The notes beneath the pieces are model-generated. The model did no database searches. It saw only the letters and a list, made by a program, of their open reading frames with translations, and was not told where the DNA came from. This document shows positions 45,606 to 58,322 of a stretch of 64,000 bases of DNA, one piece after another. The position numbers and the translations under genes are program-made. The stretch lies in assembly GCF_905220365.1 (NCBI RefSeq), contig NC_061129.1, positions 2,480,803 to 2,544,802 on the forward strand, read 5' to 3'. This DNA comes from Vanessa cardui (taxonomy: Eukaryota > Arthropoda > Insecta > Lepidoptera > Nymphalidae). Numbering within the stretch: position 1 is the first letter of the stretch; each line of letters starts with the position of its first letter.

Positions 45606-46710
45606 CAGAAAATGAGAGTTTGTGTTAACTTGTACACAGACAGGAGAAACGTGTATCTAAGCTAGTGCTGAGTATGAGCGTAAGTGGATGGAGAGGAAGA
45701 TGACGATCTAATAAGACTGGGATGAAGTGAAGATGGGGAAAATGAAATATATAGGACAATGGTAGAAAAAGTCATGCTGCACTCCCCAAACAATTTTGGA
45801 AAAGGACAGAAAAAAAATGAATTCTATTGATATGTATTGTCGAAAAAAATATAATACGGTATCATTTAAAATAATTCTAATTTCATAACTTTAGCTTTCT
45901 TATCCAAAGAAAAAAAATTTTTGAATATTAAATTGAAAAATAGCCCTAAGTAATTGAATGGCTATCAAATCCCTTTAAATAGCCCAAACGATTACATTTG
46001 TATTTTCAGAGTGTTTTTCTTCAACAACATCTTACGAATTATTTTAAATAAACAATATTAAAAGCAGTTATTTTATGTTTATTATTAACATGAAACTCAG
46101 TTTTATAACTAATAAGATTATAATTTATTAAGATGTAACAATGGTTATATTTTGTCTTAGATTAATTGAAGAAGTTAAAATTAATGAGCAGGTATATTTT
46201 ATTATGAATATGAGAATTTCTGAAATTTTATCTGCTCTTTGTTACAGCATAGAGGTCAATATATAATAGTGATATAGAATGATTTATAGTCTATTTCTTT
46301 TTGAAATTAAATTACTAGCGGTAGGACTGAAGAGAAACAAACTATAAATTACGTATTTCATGCGATTTGCTAATAACTCAGCTATATTGTGTACTACTAA
46401 GAGTTTATGGTTGATAAATCTTTATTTATAATACAACAATATTATACTAAAATATTTGGATAACAATTTCGTCGATGTTCAAAATCCCATTTTTGGAAAA
46501 TCCATAAAATCTTAGTATAATATATATGTAAACTTTGATCACATATATACGTAGGTTGCGTATATATGTGATCAAAGTTTCAACCTGAAATCAAAACTAA
46601 ATTTCTTAAAAAAATTATTCGAGTAAACAAAAACCATAACGAACTCTATGTTTAAAAACATTCGTGAAACAGCAACTGCGATAAAATGGAATGGAAATTC
46701 TTAAATATAA
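45606..46710. other. AT-rich stretch with a perfect hairpin at 46530-46580
   Basis: No gene or matched repeat. The hairpin (22-base arms, 7-base loop) is described under findings. Confidence 0.5.
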
Positions 46711-46993
46711 GTTAAGTAACAGTCCGCAAATTTCCCACGGCTGAGCTAAGGCCTCTTCTGCCATTAAAAAGAGGCTTTGGTTTCTTTGGGACATATTTTA
46801 CGCTGTTCCAATGTATATTTCGAGGAAATTAGACACATGCAGGTTTCCTCACGATGTTTTTCTTCATCGCTGAGCACGAGATGAATTATAAACACAAATT
46901 AAGCACATATATATAGTGGTGCTTGCCTGGGCTTGAACCCGAAATCATTGGTTAAGATGCACGCGTTCTAACCACTGGGCCATCTCAGACTCT
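46711..46993 (-). mobile_element. tRNA-derived SINE, family A copy 8, (AAGTA)-type tail
   Basis: Minus-strand copy with left end AAGTTAAGTAACAGTCCGC, a small deletion in the body and an intact tRNA-like head at the right. Confidence 0.87.
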
Positions 46994-47989
46994 CTAAAAA
47001 TATACATACATTCATGTTATGATTTAGAAAAACTAGTAAAAATGATTACAACGCGACGTTGAATACTATAAAAAATTTCTCCCAATTTCAGTGCGACCCC
47101 GAGAGTTGGTCCCGTTGCTTGAATAAGTAATACCGTCAATTTAACTTCGGGAATGATGTCGGATGTGGCCATCTCGCGGGGGAATCTGAGATAAAAATCG
47201 TTTTTGCATATACCTGCGTTTTTATAGGCTATTCGCGGCGTGAAACGTATTGGTTTTTAAAATTTACGATCCTGATATTCCCATTGATGGAAAATATATG
47301 TATATTATTTGATTCATGACATCTGTACCATATAGTTTACCATATCCATGTATCTATAAAGTAATGTTTTGAAACAAAGACAGCATTCAGACACCTCTTT
47401 CCCATAGGGCACTTTGGGCAAGTGCCCAGGGTTCTATCTATAGGGCCTCCTCAGATCAAATAAATAAGTATTATATAAATATGTGATTGTTAATAAAAAT
47501 AAATCTATAACCTTGTTTGTTTAGTCATAGGACGTTATCCTAATATGCCGAGAGCTTCCAATAGGTCGAAGACTTCCCCGACTAAAGCAACTTTCATGAG
47601 TTGGATTAACTTGAGAAATAAGTGTGCCTGTTGTCCCGTCCTTATATGACAAAATAAAACATCTGTTATGGATTAACTATATAGTCAAGTCAAGTATACG
47701 GATACGAGTGTATTATAAGAGAGAAATAAAAAATACAATAAAAAAAAACAATCAAGATACAATATTGTATCTTCGCTTAAAAATAACTACAAGATATTGT
47801 TTCTGCTTATGTCAGCTCACGAAATAAGATAACTGTCAGGGACTAACTGTATTGTCAAGTCACAAGTGTGCACAACGAAGTTACAAATACGAACGCATCT
47901 CACAAAATATTCTATCTTTGTATAAAAATAAACAAAAAGACAAAAGAATGATTTAAAAAAAAAACTAAAATTGTTATTCGACGTCACAA
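46994..47989. other. Unassigned DNA
   Basis: The patch 47088-47230 (AGTGCGACCCCGAGAGTTGG; GGATGTGGCCATCTCGCGG) is less AT-rich, without a recognisable frame. Nothing else seen. Confidence 0.35.
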
Positions 47990-49530
47990 AAATCGGAGGA
48001 GGTTATCAATTCGCTTTTTTTTTTTATGTTTGTTACCTCATTACTTTTTACTGGGTGGACCGATTTTGAAATTTTTTTTTTGTTTGAAAGGTACTGCTTC
48101 CCGTGGGGTCCCATTTTAATTTTATTTTTTTCCGATGATGGTATCCGTATGAAAACGACATAAGTCTTAAATTTGCATTATATATGTGCGCGATAAATAG
48201 GTGAATAACTCAAAATTGGTTGGCACAATTTTGATTATTCTTTTTTTATTATAAAGAATATACTTTAAGGGTAGTTTGGTGAAAGTTTGGTAAGGTTCGG
48301 AGCATAGAATCTATGACAAATTAAGGGAACGGGAGGGAACGGAACAATTCTGAGGAGCACGTTAGCAATACTCGGTCGAATCTATTATTTATGGGTTACT
48401 TGGATATTTGAATCACCTTCTGGAACGTGGTTATGTTCATGTAATTGTCATAATCGAATATTATAATCAACTAGCGACCCGCCCCGACTTCTCACGGGTG
48501 CAATACTGATACTAAATGTACTAAAGAATTTGTTTATTTACGACATCACATTGCAAACTTCTAAAATTGTCAGTGTTTCTTTACTATATTGTTCATGTTT
48601 TATATACACAAACCTTCCCCTTGAATTACACTATCTATTAAAAAAACCGCATCAAAATCAGTTGCGTAGTTTTAAAGATATAAGGGACAGAGAAAGCGAC
48701 TTTGTTTTATAATATGTATTGACGGAACTCCTAAACGGCTTACAGTTAGGGTGCGATTTGGGCCAGAATTTCTTACTGTCTTTAATCAAATTTTGTTTAT
48801 ATGATGTGATGTCATATGATGTACGATATATAATAGCTCTTTTGCAAAGTATTTTACTGAGGTCGATTTTATCGAGTCGATTGAGTCGAGCTCTTTCAAG
48901 GGTAGTAGTACCTTGTAGTTTATGCCGCATGACGTATTAAAGCCGCATTTTCGAAAATCTATTTTTGCTTTATTCGAAAGTTTCTTTTGAAACTGTCCCC
49001 GAAGTAGTTTCTGATTTATATAAACGGCACGCTTAATCTATCCATATTAAGAAAAAAATGTTAGTCTGCATCAGCTTCACTTAAAATCAAAATATAAATA
49101 AAATTTTAACAAAAAGAAAAACCGACTTCAAACAAAACACTATTTTAAAACAAATAAAAATGCACTAAAAATTAATAAAAATAATTGCATATTTAACATA
49201 TTTTTGAGAGTCCTCCTAGGTAAAATGAAATGAAAAATATTAGACTATTTAAAAGTCGATTTACGATTATATAATGTAGTTATAATTATTGCTATACTTG
49301 GAGTCGGTGTCAGCCAACCCTATACTGTATCTATCAAAAAACAATACGAGAATACTTTAAGAAATATGTTTCTTACAAATTACCTTTTATACGATATTAT
49401 ACTGAGTCAATCAAGAGGCTTTATCGCTTCTTTCTTTTGATTGTTGAGGCGTGTGCCCGTAATATAACAAAAACTATAACTACGTTATATAATCGTAAAT
49501 CGACTTTTAAATAGTCTAATATTTTTCATA
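47990..49530 (-). mobile_element. Composite element copy 2 (reverse), foldback right arm truncated
   Basis: Reverse order of copy 1: flank with ATCGGAGGAGGTTATCAATT, then GGGAACGGGAGGGAACGGAA, the family E segment (48470-48716) starting ACTAGCGACCCGCCCCGAC, the spacer, then a foldback from 49085. The foldback's second arm stops near 49530. Very close to copy 3 at 58246-59955 throughout. Confidence 0.85.
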
Positions 49531-50075
49531 CATCATACATACGTACGTTTATATTTATAATTGGAAAGTCTCAAATTTTGTGATGTTTTTATAAATTTTG
49601 AACATGGAACATAACATAACGTTATTTCACATTTTTTCACATTACAGATTAAGTCCTGTATGAGATACACATCTGCAATAATATCGCGTTTGTACAATAA
49701 GTTGTGTGTATTAAAAGCGATGAGCGCCACAACCGGTCGGCGATGCCCACGCTGAATTAGTTAATAATGCATTCAAATAAAGCCTTTTATCCACCGAAAA
49801 AATACGACATGTCATATATATTCACGTATATTTATTAATTATTATGTTATCATATAGAATCGTGATTAGTGTTAGTTTAGACACTGCCCATAGACATCTC
49901 TATGGATGAGACAAAAATCATGGGAAGAAGGGTGTTATATCCCTTGAAGCTTAACTGGATCAATTACCTATTAAACCAATTGTTTATAAATGTTTAGTGA
50001 GATTTAAAAAAAAAACTAAAAGTAAAGCAAATATACATTATTTTTATTATGATAATAAAGTGCTGAGAAATATAT
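49531..50075. other. AT-rich stretch, nothing recognised
   Basis: No gene or matched repeat seen. Confidence 0.4.
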
Positions 50076-50384
50076 AAAGTAAAGTAAAGTAACATCCTGA
50101 AAATTGCCCACGGCTGGGCTAAAGCCTCCTCTCCCATTAAGGAGAAGGTTTGGAACATATTCCACTACGCTTTTCCAATGCGGGTTGGTGGAATGCACTT
50201 TTGGCAGAATTTCGATGAAATTAGACACATGCAGGTTTCCACACGATGTTTTCCTTCACCGCCGAGCACGAGATGAATTATAAACACAAATTAAGCATAT
50301 ATTTATAGTGGTACTTGCCTGGGTTTGAACCCGAAATCATCGGTTAAGATGCATGCGTTCTAATCACAGGGCCATCTCGGCTTT
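50076..50384 (-). mobile_element. tRNA-derived SINE, family A copy 9, (AAGTA)-type tail
   Basis: Complete minus-strand copy; the left end has three AAGTA units (ATAAAGTAAAGTAAAGTAAC), the right end GGGCCATCTCGG. Confidence 0.92.
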
Positions 50385-52071
50385 TAACTCCGTAATCATA
50401 CGAAAACATATTTTTAAAAGAATATTTTCATATGATCAGTTACTACATATTTTTTTCTTCAGATCAGTATAAAAATAATACTATCCTCAAGATTATCAAG
50501 GGATGTGCGCATTCAGTGGATTGCCTGCTTTAATCGGAATAAAAACGTGTCTGCAATGACTTTGTTTTATACATACAGCACAAATTGAAGTTTATGTAAT
50601 CCATATATTTTATAAAGTTACTCTTTTGTTTATTTTAAAAATAGACTTCGGAACAGACTTGATGAAATATCGAGTCCAAAATATGTATATTTTTATTCAG
50701 ATTTTCTTACTTCTATAGACTGTATCTTTCAGCCATTTCATGCTGTTTTTATTTTCACATAGTATCACAATTTAAATCAAGATTAGAATTTATGGATGTC
50801 TTTTAGTTGTTGTATTCCTTTTGTGATCGATCTTATTTGGTTTCTGGATTTCTAGTCCGGTCTGGATAGCAGTGGTGGATATACAAATATGCCGCTAGTA
50901 GGCTATTAAATTTTTGCTATTAATACGTTAGTTTAGTTCACAATCATATCTATTACATTTATTCTGAAATTGCAACATTTATGATTTGTGTTCTATCGTC
51001 CTCATTACATCGACTTTTTCCCGTTATTAGTATGGTTATAATCTAAGTGATATGATATGATTTTTTTTTCTGTAAGATAATAAGAAATTTGGCCAAAATT
51101 TGCCGCCCTTGGCTCCAGCCTACTTAGCCTATTGGTAAATCCGCCACTGTTGGATAGTATTTTTGTTTGTCAATGAGTTCATCTCTATTACAATTCGCCA
51201 TTATCTAGAATCTCCTTGATACTCACATGCCCTCGTCATTTTCTGACAGTTTTCCGGCGTGATTATTCTGAGCTGAGGGCCTGATATTATTGATAGATTC
51301 CATATATGGATTTAAGTGTCGGTGGTTCGTATATTTCCAGACCTCGTCCCTGTTATGAGATCTAATTAGGATGTCCTTTGACCAGGTTGTATTAATAGAA
51401 TATCACTCAATTATCGCTGGATTTATAAAATACTCTAAAATTATTTGTCTGCCATTATTTCTTCAACAAACATAACGTTTATTTAAGTGTATCATAAATA
51501 TATGTACCCATGATGAAACATTTTAGTTGCTAGGAAAAAATGTAAAATTCATTATAATATCACGCTTAGCATAAATATACGGCGTTCCCACACCCATGGC
51601 GCAAAACTCAATTTGCAAGCCCATGATAAAAAGCACGCTTTGTCTATGACCCAACGCTTTGATATTTTATCTCTGGATTGACACTCTGTTCGAGGTTTGA
51701 AATTCAAATCGTGCCCATTTGTTATGCGGAACAGCCGGCTTTTAACACGACCAAGGAAAGGACGTCAGGTCGGAAGGTTTTAATGATTTTGTGTGGCGCG
51801 CCTAAAATCTCGTATCCTAAAATCTCCATTGTTTTTTCCATAACTCAGCTAAAATATGCCATCGTTAGTTAAGAGTAAGATATTTCTTACTCGAATATCT
51901 GTTGTAATTTAATATTTATGTTTCTTGTAATGTCATGGTTTTGGTATTTTTCTTTTGTATAAGGAACACAAAATTTCTGACAGTAATAATGATTCCGGGC
52001 GGAATGATGGTTAATTTATCTGTCTGTACAACATTTAATAATTTATTATGCTTCTAGCTATTGGTGACTAC
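50385..52071. other. AT-rich stretch, nothing recognised
   Basis: No gene, RNA or matched repeat seen in 1.7 kb. Confidence 0.45.
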
Positions 52072-52346
52072 TCATTGGTGGTAGAGCTTTGTGCAAGCCC
52101 ATCTGGTTAGGTACCACCCACTCATCAGATATTTTACCGCCAAACAGCAGTACTTGGTATTTTTTCTGGTTTGAAGGGTAAGTGAGCTAGTGAAATTATA
52201 GTCTACAGGCACAAGGGACGTAACTTATTGGTTCCCAAGGCGATGAAGGGAATGATTAATGTTTCTTACAGCGCCATTGTCTATAGGCAGTGGTGACCAT
52301 TAGATAGTCCGTATGCTGGTCCACCAATCAATAGCATGAAAAAAAT
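52072..52346 (+). mobile_element. A-tailed SINE-like repeat, family B copy 6
   Basis: TCATTGGTGGTAGAGCTTTG, CACCCACTCATCAGATATTT, CAGGCACAAGGGACGTAAC and a terminal GCATGAAAAAAA. Diverged, with small deletions. Confidence 0.87.
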
Positions 52347-53719
52347 ATTTTTCTAGAATAGTCTTTCTTGTTAAAAATAAGAAATTCAGCATTTAAAAAA
52401 CAGTGACTGTGAAGCTCGAAGAAAAATAAGAATATACATTTATGCCTAACTAGGTATACATTATTTTTACACTTTTGAAATATAACTGAATCGATTCCAA
52501 TTAAATGGGAGTTAATTGAGTGAATCCAAAACAAGTCAACGGTACTAAAATCATGTTAGTAATTGGACCAGTTTGACTCGAGTACGACACGATCGCTAAT
52601 GACCATCGGATATCCGGACTCGTTAATGGGGCGCCGGACATCATTTATTTGACACCTTATATTCCGGCTTCCGTGACATTGATGAGTTAACAATTTTATC
52701 TGTAAGCATGTAGGTACTATTGGAATATCTATGTACCAACTAAATTGCAACATATTTTGAACAGCAATTCGTATCTGTATGTTTTGGTTTAAAAGACTGA
52801 GTTAGTCAGTGAAATTGCAAGGTATAAAGTAGTAGGTATAATTATTTCAATTATTGATCTCTTACCTATTAATGAAAGTCAATATTGACGATTAAAAAAA
52901 ATTGGTGGCCTATTTTTAAGTCTTAGGCGTATTTAAAAGAAAGTTACAATGGAGACCTCTATCTGATCTGATCTCAAATAAAGTGAATTATAATTAAATA
53001 GCTCAACTACTTCTCTTAATAAATAAAATATCTTTAATATAATATGTATTATATTTGTCTATATGGAATGAAGATTAGCTGGTAAATGACGAAGTTTCTT
53101 ACATTATGGGTTAAAAACTCTTTCAGATTTAATTGTCTGCTAATTAAGGATTTCTCCGCTTCTTGTACGTCTCAACTCTTTATTATATCCCAGAAAAAAT
53201 CTTGACAAACAACACTAAAAACACAGTCAATAAATTGTACAGCATGATCCAAATTTCATACGATATTGACACTTAAGTTGACAAAATTAAAATTAATGGT
53301 TTCATTTCTCGTAATTAGAGGACAATGGGAAGAGTTTGAGGGTATTTAATAAATAAATTCTTGGCGTCTTGGCCTCGTTTATCACTTAGGGCGAAATAAA
53401 GTGGGGCGTCTGCTCGCTAATACTTGATGTGTAATTAATCATTCCGGAACATTGGTTAATCGTTTATGGAACGCATGTCGAGACTTCATTTGTTTGTTGT
53501 GTAATGTAGAAAAAGATCATCCATGGATGACGTTTGAGGTGGCTTAGCACTATGGATGTTTTTTTTATTGAAACGCACGCACCGCACCTTAGCAAATGTA
53601 TCCCTAATTTAATGGTACCAGGCAGGCATATCCCCTAGAAATCTGGTAAATTTTGTTTACTATCTTTAAAAACTTTACAGTTACCAACTATATGGATTAA
53701 AAATTAGTGGATGATGAAC
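52347..53719. other. AT-rich stretch, possible tiny family B remnant near 52770-52830
   Basis: GTTTTGGTTTAAAAGACTGA and GTTAGTCAGTGAAATTGCAA resemble the family B interior. Otherwise nothing is recognised. Confidence 0.4.
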
Positions 53720-54035
53720 CGGGATGGCCTAGTGGATAGAACGCGTGCATCTTAACCGATGATTGCGGGTTCAAACCCAGGCAAGCACCACTGAATTCAT
53801 ATGCTTAATTTGTGTTAATATATAATAATTAATCTCATGCTTGGCGTTGAAGAAAGACATCGTGAGGTAGCCTACATGTGTCTAATTTCATAGAAATTTT
53901 GCCAGATCTGTATTCCACCAACCAGCATTGAAACAGTGTGCTGGAATATGTTCCAAATTTTCTCCTCAAAGGGGGAGGAGGCGTTAGCCCAACAGAAAGA
54001 AATTTACATGCTGTTGTTGTTGTTGTTGTTTTGTT
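53720..54035 (+). mobile_element. tRNA-derived SINE, family A copy 10, with target duplication
   Basis: Head CGGGATGGCCTAGTGGATAG, box B GGTTCAAACCC, full body, (TGT)n tail. The 13-base GTGGATGATGAAC (53707-53719) recurs as GTGGATAATGAAC (54036-54048), a target duplication with one mismatch. This fixes both ends. Confidence 0.95.
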
Positions 54036-54048
54036 GTGGATAATGAAC

Positions 54049-56652
54049 AAAACCTTCACATCCGGAAGCAAATCCATGATTAGGATATTCTGTTTACATT
54101 TGAATCTCATTGGAACGTTGGGGGTGAAAAGGGCATATGAATTTAAGCAAATACGACGCGAAGAGAAATGTAATACAAATGGGGTTGGATGTAAAATAAG
54201 GGAGCTCTTTGTGATGTCACTGCTCTGTAGTCACGTGATCTGCTTATGACTATTTGAAGGGTGAGAACAGTCAGCCCCAAAGAAATGAACATTCGAATTC
54301 AAAAGTACTTTATTCGAAAAGCCTTTTAGAATATGAAATAGTTGTCTTTTAATAATGCGTGGGGTCTTCTGCTTCGGAAAGAGAAGGGTTCTGTGAGGCA
54401 GTGGAATATTTGATAACGTTTTATTTTGAGCTCGTTCATTGTATTTATAGATTTCGAGTCCAATATCCTGTGATTAAGTTGTCCAATACCAAAATGCTTA
54501 CATTTAAATACAAATCGTTACAAGATCAAACCAAAATAATAATTAAGTACATCCATCATATTGAGTTTTTATGGTATTTGTACGCAAATGGGTCATCTAG
54601 TGGTAAGTGGTCACTTGCGCTCAAAGGCATTGGTTCTTTAAGAAATTAAAACTATTCCTTATATCGCTAACGAGCTACCAACCTTAGGAGTTTCGGAATC
54701 GGAATAATAGTCCTAAGTATATACTCTTTGCTGATAGAATATCTGATCAGCTCGACCAATAGTACTAAATACGGCTGTTGCTTTGAAAATAATTATTACG
54801 TTAATTGCGTAAAAAAAGAGTATGATCATCGTAGACAATCAACAATATGTTCGTATTCTTACTAGTTAGTAAATCTATTTGTATATAAAATTAACCAAAT
54901 CATATGATTTCATCATATTTTCAAAATTCCGTTCTGAAATGGTTTCCTGCTCACGTACTATTCACCGAGTCTTTATTACTTTCTTATACTTTACCTCTGA
55001 GCAATTCTTGACATTGGATTATTCAACGTTCAAAACTTTTTAATTTCTCTTTAACCTCGATCATAACATAAAAAGTTTTAGGGCCCAAAAATTTACTTTC
55101 ACAAGGTTTTATCCTACATGGTATTATATTTATAAATGGAACCTTGTTACTCGTGTCGAGAATGTAGGGGATTTAGGGACAAGCCGCGTAATGTTTTAAA
55201 GGAATGATTGATGACTTCTACTTTAGAATCACGGCACCATAAAAATGCGGCGGTTTTGTATATAAAAAATTTTTTGCTGTTAATTCACCTATATGTATGT
55301 GTAAAAAATAACATGGCTTTTTTTACATTTCGAAGTTTTTGGGGATGTTTTTACATAAACAATGACATAGATCCGAAATGTGCGTAAAGTGTACAAATAT
55401 ACCATTGGCATCAAAAAACAGTCAATGCGTTAAATAATTATATAGTTGATCTCAAGCGTAGAAAGACTAAAGGAAAACATGGTTTCCTATGTTTTCCTTT
55501 ACTTTGATTACCTTCGTTTTTATAAGGGAAGAAATATAAAAATATATTTACTTGTATCGTTAAGGAAAATGAGACATCTCAACAAACGTACACGCTTGTT
55601 GAGATACATTGACTTAAAATTAATTGATACCATTACTACCTACCAAAGTTCAGAATTTTCGAAATCTGCAGTAACTCTGGTGAGTGAGTCAGCGTAACTA
55701 CAAATACAATAGGCACATACACATTGTAGTATACAAATACATTGTAGTGTAGTTAAAGTAGTTCCAACTATTCTATATCACCAAATTTTGCGGTGCGCCT
55801 AGTTACCAGTATCAGAAATAAAAAAAAAATAAGTTTAGGATAAATGTATTTCACCAAAACAAACTGACAATTTGATTGAAATCTAAATCGAAAGTGCAAC
55901 GTACATATAAAATCAAACTACGATTTCATACAATCAATAGCTTCTACAGCACTTTAACTATAAAATATTCAAATCACGTTCGAATATTAAAACGGTCAAT
56001 CAAAGGAAAATAAACCCGCATACCAAATAGACGTTGTATTTGAACCGAGCCAACAGTAACTCTATCAAAACGCGGTACAAATTGACCCGACAGTATTTGT
56101 CAGGTTAACAGGTACAGAATCAATCAAAGAGAATTGTGTTTCAACTGGTCCGTACCACACTATTTAGTAAATAAGCAAATTTGTATTCTGACATGTTCAC
56201 GTCGCGTCATTTAATTAAATTGTCTAAAAAGAGTTTTTAATGCAATTCTTGTCAGATCTTTTTGGTTGAATTTAAATTTCGCGTTTGTTTTTTTTGTATT
56301 AATTACTATGTATTTATTTAATTTTATTGATTTTTGGAACGTACCTTTTTAACACTTTCAATGCGGGGCGAGGTTTATCATATCGTATCTTTCTTAAACG
56401 TTACGGGGTCTATTAAGCCCCGTACCGATGCTATGAAGTCTTAAGCGCTCAGTACCTAAGGAATAAAAAAAAATAAAAAAAATTATGCTTCAGCCACCGC
56501 GTTAAAAAGCATTACGCCTTTCTCAGTCTTTCTCTACGTATTAATTTGATTCTTGTTTTTGTTTTAATTCGATTTTACATTTTTTTTAACTATTTTGTTC
56601 TTGTGATTCGATTATACATATATTTCATTCGTGTATTATTTAATTTACAATA
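54049..56652. other. AT-rich stretch with weak family B remnants
   Basis: Remnants at about 54575-54690 (GTAAGTGGTCACTTGCGCTC) and 55676-55800 (GGTGAGTGAGTCAGCGTAAC). A 12-bp-arm hairpin lies at 55469-55500. No host gene is recognised in 2.6 kb. Confidence 0.45.
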
Positions 56653-56945
56653 TTTTTTATGGTATAGTTTGGCGGACGAGCATATGGGCCACCTGATGGT
56701 AGGTGGTCACCATCACCCATAGACAATGACGCTGTAAGAAATATTAACTATTCCTTACATCGCCACTGCGCCACCAACCTTGGGAACTAAGATGTTTTGT
56801 CCCTTGTGCCTGTTGTTACACTGGCTCACTCACCCTTCAAACCAGAAAACAACAATACTGAGTACTGTTATTTGGCGGTAGAATAACTGATGAGGGGGTG
56901 GTACCTACCCAGACGGGCTTGCACAAAGGCGTACCACCAAGTAAA
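56653..56945 (-). mobile_element. A-tailed SINE-like repeat, family B copy 7
   Basis: Near full-length reverse copy: TTTTTTATGGTATAGTTTGG to GGCGTACCACCAAGTAAAA, with the CCACCTGATGGTAGGTGG block. Very similar to copy 5. Confidence 0.92.
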
Positions 56946-57311
56946 AGTAAGAGCAACTTCGTTTCAATTGGATAACCGACGACACTTCTCGTCCGTGCCT
57001 TTTTGAGTTCCCATTTTTATATGTTTTGATTAATTATATCATAAAAATACAATAATGCACCACTGAAAACTGTCAACGATGTTCGCGTTAAGTAAGATGG
57101 ATTGCAACATCCCGAGATTTGCTGAGCTCCTCAAATACCGCTGTCTACTTTTATGGCCATTTTCAAGTAACAATCTCTTGCAGTTCGTTGGAGCAGTCTT
57201 GACCCTCAGATTAGAGGCTGCAACTATAAGTCATTCCCGTTGACCTGTAAGAAAGATAAAATTATTAACAGACACGGCATTATTCTTACAGTACTTTTAT
57301 TGGTACATCTC
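56946..57311. other. Unassigned DNA
   Basis: Nothing recognised in about 370 bases. Confidence 0.4.
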
Positions 57312-57530
57312 CGGCGACCTCCGTGGTCGAGTAGTGTGTACACCGGTTTTCATGGGTACACCACTCCGAGGTTTCGGGTTCGATTCCCGGTCGAGACAAT
57401 GAATATTATCATTAGTTTTCTATGTTGTCTTGGGTCTGGGTGTTTGTGGTACCGTCGATCTGATTTTCCATGGAACAAGTGCTTTAGCTACTTACGTCAG
57501 AGTAATGTATGTGATGTTGTCCAATAATTA
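57312..57530 (+). mobile_element. Second tRNA-like SINE family (D), copy 4, head intact
   Basis: GCGACCTCCGTGGTCGAGTA, TTTCGGGTTCGATTCCCGGT (box B), GGGTGTTTGTGGTACCGTCG, and an end at ATGTATGTGATGTTGTCC. The box B is a good Pol III type, so it may be transcribable. Confidence 0.87.
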
Positions 57531-57924
57531 CTTTAAAAAACTGGTATTTCAAAATATGCTTAATTAAAACAATAATTATAATAATTGGTCTATTGTTGCA
57601 GTACATCTGTGATAAGGTCTATAAATATAATAAATAAGCTATGGTGAACAGATCGATGCATACGACAGTATTTCTAAAGTAGTTTCATTGTCACGCCATA
57701 CACAACAATTAAATCACGGTAATAGATTAAACGTAAATGATTATAAACAATGATGAAATAGACCGTTCGACCGATCGCCATAATCTTTAGTACCAAGTAA
57801 CGAGAGCTTTTCAAATCGCAGAAATAACCAAACTTCACTTCTTCACTGCTGACAGGAGGGTTAATATTTTGGCTAGAGGATCAAAATTGCGATTCATCTT
57901 GCAACTATTCCACGCGATCATGAT
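57531..57924. other. Unassigned AT-rich DNA
   Basis: Nothing recognised. Confidence 0.4.
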
Positions 57925-58212
57925 TTTTTTATGCTACTGGTTGGCATTCGAGCATATGACCCACCTGATGGTAAGTGGTCACCACCGCCCATAGACAATG
58001 GCGCTATACGAAACAACAACCATTCGTTCCACTGCAAATGCGACACCAACCTAGGGAACTAAGATGTTACGTTCCTTGTGCCTGTTCTTACACTGGCTCA
58101 CTTACCCTTCTAGCTGGAGCACAACAATACCAAGTACTGTTGTTTGGCGGAAGAATATCTGATGAGTGAGTGGTACCTATTCAGACGGGCTTGCACAAAG
58201 CCCTACTACCAA
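57925..58212 (-). mobile_element. A-tailed SINE-like repeat, family B copy 8
   Basis: Reverse copy, from TTTTTTTATGCTACTGGTTG through CCACCTGATGGTAAGTGG to AAAGCCCTACTACCAA. It ends about 35 bases before composite element copy 3. Confidence 0.9.
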
Positions 58213-58245
58213 TTTAATTTGGAACAAACTACTCATACTAAATAT

Positions 58246-58285
58246 TTTCAACCGACTTCAAAAAGGAGGAGGTTATCAATTCGTC

Positions 58286-58322
<37 letters not shown>

